A stretch of 64,000 bases of DNA from Chionomys nivalis. Its lineage: Eukaryota; Chordata; Mammalia; Rodentia; Cricetidae. This document shows, piece after piece, positions 57,291 to 64,000 of the stretch; positions within the stretch are counted from its first letter, which is position 1, and each line of letters opens with the position of its first letter. Location: the NCBI RefSeq assembly GCF_950005125.1, contig NC_080112.1, forward strand, positions 10,428,488 through 10,492,487, written 5' to 3'. The notes beneath the pieces are model-generated. The model was given only the letters and a program-made list of their open reading frames with translations. It was not told where the DNA came from and did not search any database. The translations under genes and the position numbers were made by a program.

Positions 57291-59651
57291 CTTCTTTCAG
57301 TTTTGTTAGATTTTTTAAAGTAAACAGGAGATTACAGATGGAAAGAGGGAGATACCTCTCAAAAAAGCACCTTGCTTAAAGTTTTTCTGAAACCTGAATC
57401 CCTCACGTCATGGCTTTTTCTTCTCCCTCAACAGATCTTGCCACTGAGAACAATTTGTCTTTAGCTCTGTTGTTAATTTTCACAAATAGGTATGGAGTTA
57501 AATAAAGTGTCTGAGACTGAAATGCATTCTTCATTTGTAAACGGTGCTGTTTTGTAATGAAAACTGCAGTTTAAAACTGCTAAGGATGGGTTCTGTTTCT
57601 TTAAATTCACAGACATATTTTGTCTAACACTTGAAGTCTAGTTCTGCAGCTCTGATACTATTAAATGGTGGTAAGATAATTCTATATTATGTCCATTAAC
57701 TCAAGTGTAATATATGTGACAGCATAAGCCAAATAATAATATAATTTTGTCATTAGCTGCTTAATAGCTTTGTCAGGGTTCCGAGTGGATACAGATGTAA
57801 TAATTTACTTACACCAGTGGCCATAGCTTGTGTGAAACTGTATATTGCTTTTCTCAAGGTAAAATAAGTTCACAACTGTAGAAGTTGCTATGTGAGCCAA
57901 ATCTTGGTAGGCTTTCAAATGTGGTCTGCAACCTATAGCATAATGTATGAAAGCATAGTGTTTTACAAAGTATATACCTTTATGTACTTTATGTAAAGTA
58001 TTCCAGTTAATTCCAAAGTCATGGTATTGGCAATACACCTCAATCCCAATTGTGCACATGTGCTTTATCTGCTAATTTTTCTCTCTTACATAAATTCTTG
58101 ATAGTGCTAAATAGCATTATTTCCACATATGTTTTGCCTTGTTGGATATGTCAAATTCTTCCTAATATTGGAACCAGGAATACAAAGGAAAGAGTCTTCC
58201 AAAAAGCCTCAGAAATATTATGAACTTGATATATATACTGTTTTCGTAACATATCATTCTTCCCCAAACAGATTTTCTTTTAACATGCAAGTATATTTAT
58301 TACATCCTAGTAGCCCCCATTTCTTACCTCATTTTTACACTGACTCCTAAGTATAGGTTTCTTCTAAATATTATCTAAATAATATCTAAATAATCATAAG
58401 ATATGGATAAGACTCCACATCCTGATGACACGGGTTTCCCAATAGACATTTCAAGTTCAAGAGAGAAACATTGAAGATGGGGATGATTTTGATTTGGGAA
58501 AATCCGAATAAAATGTGTATTACATCATGAAGTTCTAAAAAGATCTCAACATCCCTAAGGTTTTTATGGACACACCTTTCACTGAAGCTCTCAGAGATTG
58601 TAAGAACTGCAAATATTCTAGCCTGAATTTTCATAAAAGTAGTTTGTATGTGAGGAAGTGAACTAACTGTACCTTTGTGGGTTCATTTGCTATGGCTCCT
58701 GCTTGTGGATCTCCTTAATGACTTCTCCATTTCACTTCTCTATTCCCAAAATATACTATGACATATTTTGATGTTCAAGCTGCAGCAGTCACAGATCCAG
58801 AGCTTTGCTCTATATAGTATTAATCATGTTGTCACGAACTATATCCTCAATCTATTTTATTACTATTCTCATTATTCCTATCAATCCCTACTTGTATTTG
58901 TTACTGTGATCTATGAGTCTCCTACATGTGTCTTATATGAGTTGAAGCATTTTGAACATCGCCAAAATTCTTACCTCCAATCTTTTCAACCCAGTACCAA
59001 AATTCAGCATTACCTAAACATGGCATTTGATATTCTTCTCTTGAATTTCCTAAACTTTTTTTTTCTTTTTCTGGCATTACCCTTTCTATATTTCAGCTAC
59101 TGGTTCTGTAATATGTAATCAACTCAATGATAATCAATCTGTAATTTTTGCTCCATTCCGCATGCCATTGTCTTTTTACTGCTTGAATTACCTCATAATT
59201 CTCCAGACAATGTCAATTGCTCCATATTTGTCATTTTGTAACTTGTAATGCTCATCTGCATTTTGCCTAGTTTGCATGAGCATTGCAGCATTCATTTATT
59301 ATTATGGCACTGAATATTACAAATTCATAAGATGTATAATAACAATGAAGATTTCAATAATTTCCCATGTCATCCTGAACAAAACACGTGCAAATTGTTT
59401 CAGTTAGGACAATAAAGCCAATATTCTGGCACAAAAGTTGCAATCAGAATGATGACATATTTCCTGCCTTCCTGTTAACTTAAAATGAATCTCTTTCACA
59501 GTTGACAATAGTTAACCACTTTAATAAACCACAGAATTTGTCCAAGACGTCTTATTTATCTTAATCTCCACAGATAATGGACACATGTTTGAAGCAAACA
59601 GAATGAAGTATGGAATACAAGTACCTCTCCATAGTGCCTGAATATTTGTAT
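57291..59651. other. AT-rich intergenic DNA, nothing recognised
   Basis: The 116-codon open stretch at 58768-59118 is hydrophobic and low in complexity, with no family signature; I treat it as chance. Confidence 0.5.
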
Positions 59652-60047
59652 GCAAAGTGATGGAGGAGGGTCATCTGTCTATTTGTTACTTTCATTGGTT
59701 AATAAAGAAATTGCCTTGGCTCTTTGGTAGTACAGAAAATTAGGTGGGCAGAGTAAACAGAACAGAATGTTGCAAAGAAGGGAAGTGAGGCAGACGCTAT
59801 AGCTCTCCTCTCCAAGATGGACGCAGGTTAAGATCCTTTCTTGTAAGCCATCACCCCATGGTGCTACACAGATTATTCGAAATGGGTTAAACAAGATTGA
59901 GAGTTAGCCAGTAAGAGGCTAGAGCTAGTGGGCCAAGCAGTGTTTAAAAGAATACAATTTGTGTGTTGTTATTTCGGGGCATAGGCTAGCCAGGAGTGTG
60001 GGAGCCGGGCGGGAACGCAGCCCGCCATTCCTATTTCTACAGCAAGG
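59652..60047 (+). mobile_element. Solo ERV LTR with near-perfect 6-bp duplication
   Basis: LTR 59658-60041 runs TGATGGAGGAG to TTTCTACA, with attggttaataaagaaattg, gccagtaagaggctagagc and ggggcataggctagcca. Flanks gcaaag (59652-59657) and gcaagg (60042-60047). Same family as 39179-39536. Confidence 0.8.
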
Positions 60048-61388
60048 AGTACTTTATGAGATAGACTCATACTGAAAACTCAAATTTTATCTTTCTTGTC
60101 AAATTTAGAGCATTTTATTAGTGGCTATTCATCACATTTTATCTGCATGACCTAGAATTAACCAAGATTGAATTACTTATACTATGCAGTTAGTTGCAAC
60201 ATCCCAATCCAAACACAATTAGAACAGATCATTTTGTGTAAATACTAGCTTAACAGGTAGGAATTTGCTGGATTATTGTCAAAGTCTATTGTGCTTAAAA
60301 TTTTTGATGCTTGCAAGTTATCTAGTGAACAATTCATATAATGAATTAGGTGACAGAATATAATTAGTATAAGTTTAAAAGAATCTTAAAATAATTTCCT
60401 TTGCACATTAGTTGAGAAATATAGTAAGACAGATCAGTTTTTAAGTATTTGGCAGGTTGATATCAGAAACTGTTCTAAGTACAGAGAATGAATTAGATCC
60501 ATCTGTGAGTATCTTAAAGTTTAACAGGAAACAAAACAAAAAGAAAATAAACATCATGTAAAAAGCTGCTTAAAACATGAGAAAATGGGACTAAGAACAC
60601 AATAGTAGAGTGCTCATCTAGTATGAGAAAGATTCTGTGTTAGATCCTTATGAGGGCTAAAATACACAGCAAAAAGGAAGAAAACAAAGATGAAAGGAAA
60701 GAGACTGTGTATGAGAGAGAAAGAGTAACAAAGACAAAGAAGTGTCAACACAAAAATCAAAACTCCTCTCAAAGGGCTTAAGGTAGTTTATTCTTGGGTA
60801 AAATTGAAGTACCATGGCCCAAGAACACAGATTTATTTATCTGACTCTATGTTCCAATCCAAAGCAGTTTCATAAGGTTTTATAGCAACAGAACAAAGAA
60901 AGTCAAGGTATATAAAGTGATTCATATAAAATTATGCTATTAAATATATAAAACATTATTTTTCAAGGAGTCATTATGCTTTGCAAACATGGACATAATC
61001 AGCTGCTCCCCATTGTAGTAGATGATACAATAGGAAGAATAAAGTACGATATTGTAACTATGACCCAGACAGAACAAGAAACACTAGAAGGGGAGATTTA
61101 TGTTCTGCTGCCCTTCAGTTGTTAGAGTATTAGAACAGATCTCAAAGAGCTACAAAATTCCTCAGGAATTCCATGTCAGGGGAAGAAAAGATCTCCATTG
61201 TAACCCAAAGGAGAAAGTTGCCTCCCAAGAAGAGACTTCACACAGTTAAATTAACATGTGCATAATTGCTGGCTTTTGTTTAATCTCTTTTATAAAATTT
61301 CAGTGCTACTCCTGACACCCCAGAGAGACACCAGGATTCTTTTTTTTTCTCCAGTTTGGACAAACATAAACATCCATTTATCAACTTG
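60048..61388. other. AT-rich intergenic DNA, mostly nothing recognised
   Basis: A faint tRNA-derived SINE (ID-like) head may lie at 60595-60660 (atagtagagtgctcatctag, gttagatcc), too diverged to call. Confidence 0.45.
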
Positions 61389-61724
61389 TGTTATGGAATA
61401 TTCCTTTATGTGGTTGAGGTATGTCACTGGGATTTGTTTAATAAAAAGTTAAATGGCCAAAAGATTGGCAAGATTTTGGGGGCAGAGAGGGTGTTGGGAA
61501 GGAGTTGTGGAGAAGGCAGGCAGATGTAGAATAAGCTGAACAAACAAAATCGGATAGAGGTAAAAGATGTAATAGAATATAGATCTACAAAAATATGGGT
61601 TACTTTACATTATAAGAGCTAGTTAGGAATAAGCCAATGCTATCAACAAAGCTTTCATAATTAATAAAATGTCTCTCTGTGGTTATTTGGGAGCAGACCG
61701 GTGAGACAGAAAAATCTGCTTGCA
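61389..61724 (+). mobile_element. ERV LTR-like sequence, diverged
   Basis: tgttatggaatattccttta, tgtttaataaaaagttaaat, ggccaaaagattggcaag, aagagctagttaggaataag and taataaaatgtctctctgtg follow the class II LTR order seen elsewhere here. Ends near tctgcttgca. Confidence 0.55.
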
Positions 61725-63668
61725 AATTTTTTTCTAATTTTGTTTTTGGTATGATGAATTCATGAATACAATTTACCTGGTAACAACTTCTCTTATCTTC
61801 AAAGAACCCTTTCTTTCAGTGAGGCATGTACATACATTCATATAGTTGTTTATTTTTGAATGATTATGTATAAAGATGGTTAAAAAAGGAATCCTGAACT
61901 GTGCTGAAGGTATAGAAAGCCACTTACACAGGCAAACCACTGTAGGGATTCCAGGAATCTGCATGAATGGAACTTCTGTGAATAAGACTTAATGTAGACA
62001 AGTAGGATTTTTGGAATAATGGTGATGTTCAACATATGTACAGAGATGTAATGATGAGCACTAAGTATGTTATTGCTGATTTTGATATAAGATACATAAT
62101 TGGGAATAAGTTAAGTTAGAAAATGCCTATCTCTCCTGTTACATGATCCCAGTAGGAAAAAGAGAGAAGAAATCTGACTGGTATGATTGCAAAATCTAGG
62201 TGTTTTTTTTTTCCCATCCATTTTCTGTAAGCTGTTTCTTCATCAGAGTGTAAGGAGACATGACTATAAAGACCAAGGCAAAGGACATCAATCAATTAAA
62301 TGAATTCAGCAAAAGGAAGACAGGAATATGAGTAAAAGACAAAGTGTTAGGTGACAGAAAGATACAGCAGCAATGAGAATCCAAATTATAGTCCTATGCA
62401 GTTCATGATGCAGTTTACTATGCTGTCATTGTGAAAGCAGCATGTGTTCAAACACAGCCTTATTTAATTTGAACTTTCTCTGCCTAGTGAACACTGTTTT
62501 TTCCAATTTTATTGCAAAGTCTGTTTCCATACTGTTATATCTATAAAAGCCCCTGGTTTTTCATTTGAACTCCATTTTAATTTTTTCCAATAGCAGTCTA
62601 TGACACACATGTAAAAGGTCTCTGCAATAATTTTCACAAGAGTTGGTCACAGACAAATATCTTTCTCTTGTTTTGGGAAACAATTACCACATCAATGGTT
62701 TTGAAATCTGAGGGAACTCCCTTTGAAACTAATCAGGACCAATATTGTAGTTTTGTAGCTTTTATCACTGAAAAAGACAGACAAAATAAAGGTAATGCCA
62801 AGTGCATGTCATCCCCTTTCCAGCAGAGGGAACAGAGCTGGAGACATTGCCTTTGGAATGAACTCTGTGCTGCCTGTGGGCAGCTCTATGTTTACTGATA
62901 CAGCACTGGAATCAATGTGAAGTATCTATCTCTGTGGCCTTCCTGCTGACAGTTCTGTTGTTGCTGTCATTGTGTATTTATCTGGATTTGGCATATAGTT
63001 CAGCTGTATACTTTCAGCAGGAATATGACACAAGAAAGTCAGTAAGAAAAGGAATTAAAGTTAATGGCGTGTTTAGCTCAGTGTTGGCAAATTCATCTGT
63101 AAATTGACATTCTGAAATTCCTTCATCCACAATGTGGTGCAGACTGGCATCAACTAAATATAACACCTCAACCAGTTTTCCACTTTCAAAATTTTTTGTT
63201 TGTCATGAAAATGTGTTAATTTTTGTGAATCACCTGGTTTTAATGCTGTGGCAATTTAACTTTTCTCTGCTTCAGTTCATATGGTAACATTTTCCTGTGT
63301 TTATTTGCCTTCTTAATGAAAGCCTGATCATGTACATACACCACTAAAGTCTAATATGTAAAAGGCAATGCAACTTTTTCTCTTTTCAGTCAGTGAAAAT
63401 GAGAAAAACAAAAGTACATTATGAAACTGCATAAGTCTTTTAAAAAATGCTTACTCTGTATTTCCCTTACCTGCCTTCCAGTCCCCAGCTCCCACCCTGT
63501 GTTGTGTTCAGTAGAAGCCAATATTAGCTATGCACTTCTTATCCATAAGGAGACCATGTTTAACTTTTTTTGAACATAAATAGGTTCTAGTAAACAATAT
63601 TTTGGCATTGTATGAAACTCCTTGTGTATACTTCATAACCATTTTCTGTTCTCACAATACACAGTTTC
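61725..63668. other. Intergenic DNA, nothing recognised
   Basis: No nameable transposon or gene in 1.9 kb. This is one of the longer repeat-poor stretches and could hold conserved non-coding sequence, which cannot be judged from one genome. Confidence 0.5.
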
Positions 63669-63712
63669 ATACACACACATACACACACAACACACACATA
63701 CAAACACAAAGA

Positions 63713-63756
<44 letters not shown>

Positions 63757-63790
63757 GAGGAGGAGGAAGAGGAGGAGAAGGAGAAAGATA
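63669..63790. repeat. (CA)n(GA)n(GGA)n compound microsatellite
   Basis: An AC-rich tract, then about 20 GA units, then GGA/GAA units: an unbroken purine strand of about 80 bases. Confidence 0.95.
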
Positions 63791-64000
63791 ATGGCTAAAG
63801 GATTAAAATGTAACCATTAACTAACAGGAAAAAAATACAATTTTCGTCACCAAATTTTAGAGATCTAGTCATTAATAGGAGTCAGTCATATATGGCAGAT
63901 GTGACTCCTGAATGAAAATTAAAGCAAAACTCAATAGAATAGCAGCAGAGTTAACTATAGGTTCATAGTTTCAACAGGCTCAATAATCCTTCACCAGTTA
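63791..64000. other. Intergenic end of window
   Basis: Nothing recognised. Confidence 0.5.

Noticed and set aside
58768..59118. 116-codon hydrophobic open frame
   Set aside because: AT-rich sequence, Tyr/Phe/Leu-biased, no family similarity that I recognise, and no initiation or splice context.
60595..60660. Possible ID SINE
   Set aside because: Only a weak tRNA-like head is visible and there is no clear tail or duplication.
62640..63460. Repeat-poor stretch that might be a conserved non-coding element or lost exon
   Set aside because: No splice-bounded frame or motif is visible, and conservation cannot be judged from a single sequence.

Overview
This window is non-coding, repeat-dense rodent chromosomal DNA. 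The B1 SINEs share the 'gagctagttccaggacaggctcc' type of right arm seen in cricetid rodents (hamsters, voles, deer mice) rather than the mouse/rat form. B2, B3 and B4 SINEs, MT/ORR1-type MaLR LTRs and rodent L1 fragments are also present. I therefore infer a cricetid but cannot name the species. Base composition is AT-rich, and I see no multi-exon gene, rRNA, tRNA gene or CRISPR. The window looks like a gene desert.

The only convincing protein-coding sequence is at 5070-6458. It is an intronless, full-length 462-codon copy of translation elongation factor eEF1A1, inside a processed retrocopy (5002-6745) with its 5' and 3' UTR remnants, an A-tail and a 16-bp target-site duplication.

Layout. 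1-707: antisense ERV LTR split by a younger solo LTR. 708-3319: minus-strand class II ERV remnant with gag traces, primer-binding site and 5' LTR, carrying a B1. 3658-4023: antisense MaLR LTR. 5002-6745: Eef1a1 retrocopy. 7079-9680: MaLR LTR and a GC-richer interspersed repeat. 12041-12601: ORR1-like LTR. 13273-15653: a non-coding LTR element with two LTRs and a CpG-rich leader. 18590-23850: minus-strand L1 that keeps 5' UTR-like repeats but has lost most of ORF1 and its 3' end, with several later insertions. 24038-24530: solo LTR and a pentanucleotide array. 25600-34900: B1, L1 and MaLR pieces. 36316-37065: second copy of the GC-richer repeat. 37744-42738: a cluster of class II ERV remnants in both orientations with nested solo LTR, PBS, polypurine tracts and two integrase-like fragments. 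43555-51505: LTR, B2, B4 and B1 SINEs, including a tandemly duplicated B1 and a B2/B1 chimera. 51619-52845: another minus-strand ERV 3' end. 52846-64000: mostly unique AT-rich DNA with three LTRs and microsatellites.

There is no gene network here. The relationships are those of mobile elements: L1 machinery explains the retrocopy and the SINEs, and several generations of class II ERVs have inserted into one another. Family names are from recognition by eye; repeat edges are approximate except where a target-site duplication fixes them. I did not find a new biological system. The most unusual items are the intact Eef1a1 retrocopy, the paired-LTR non-coding element and the rearranged L1.
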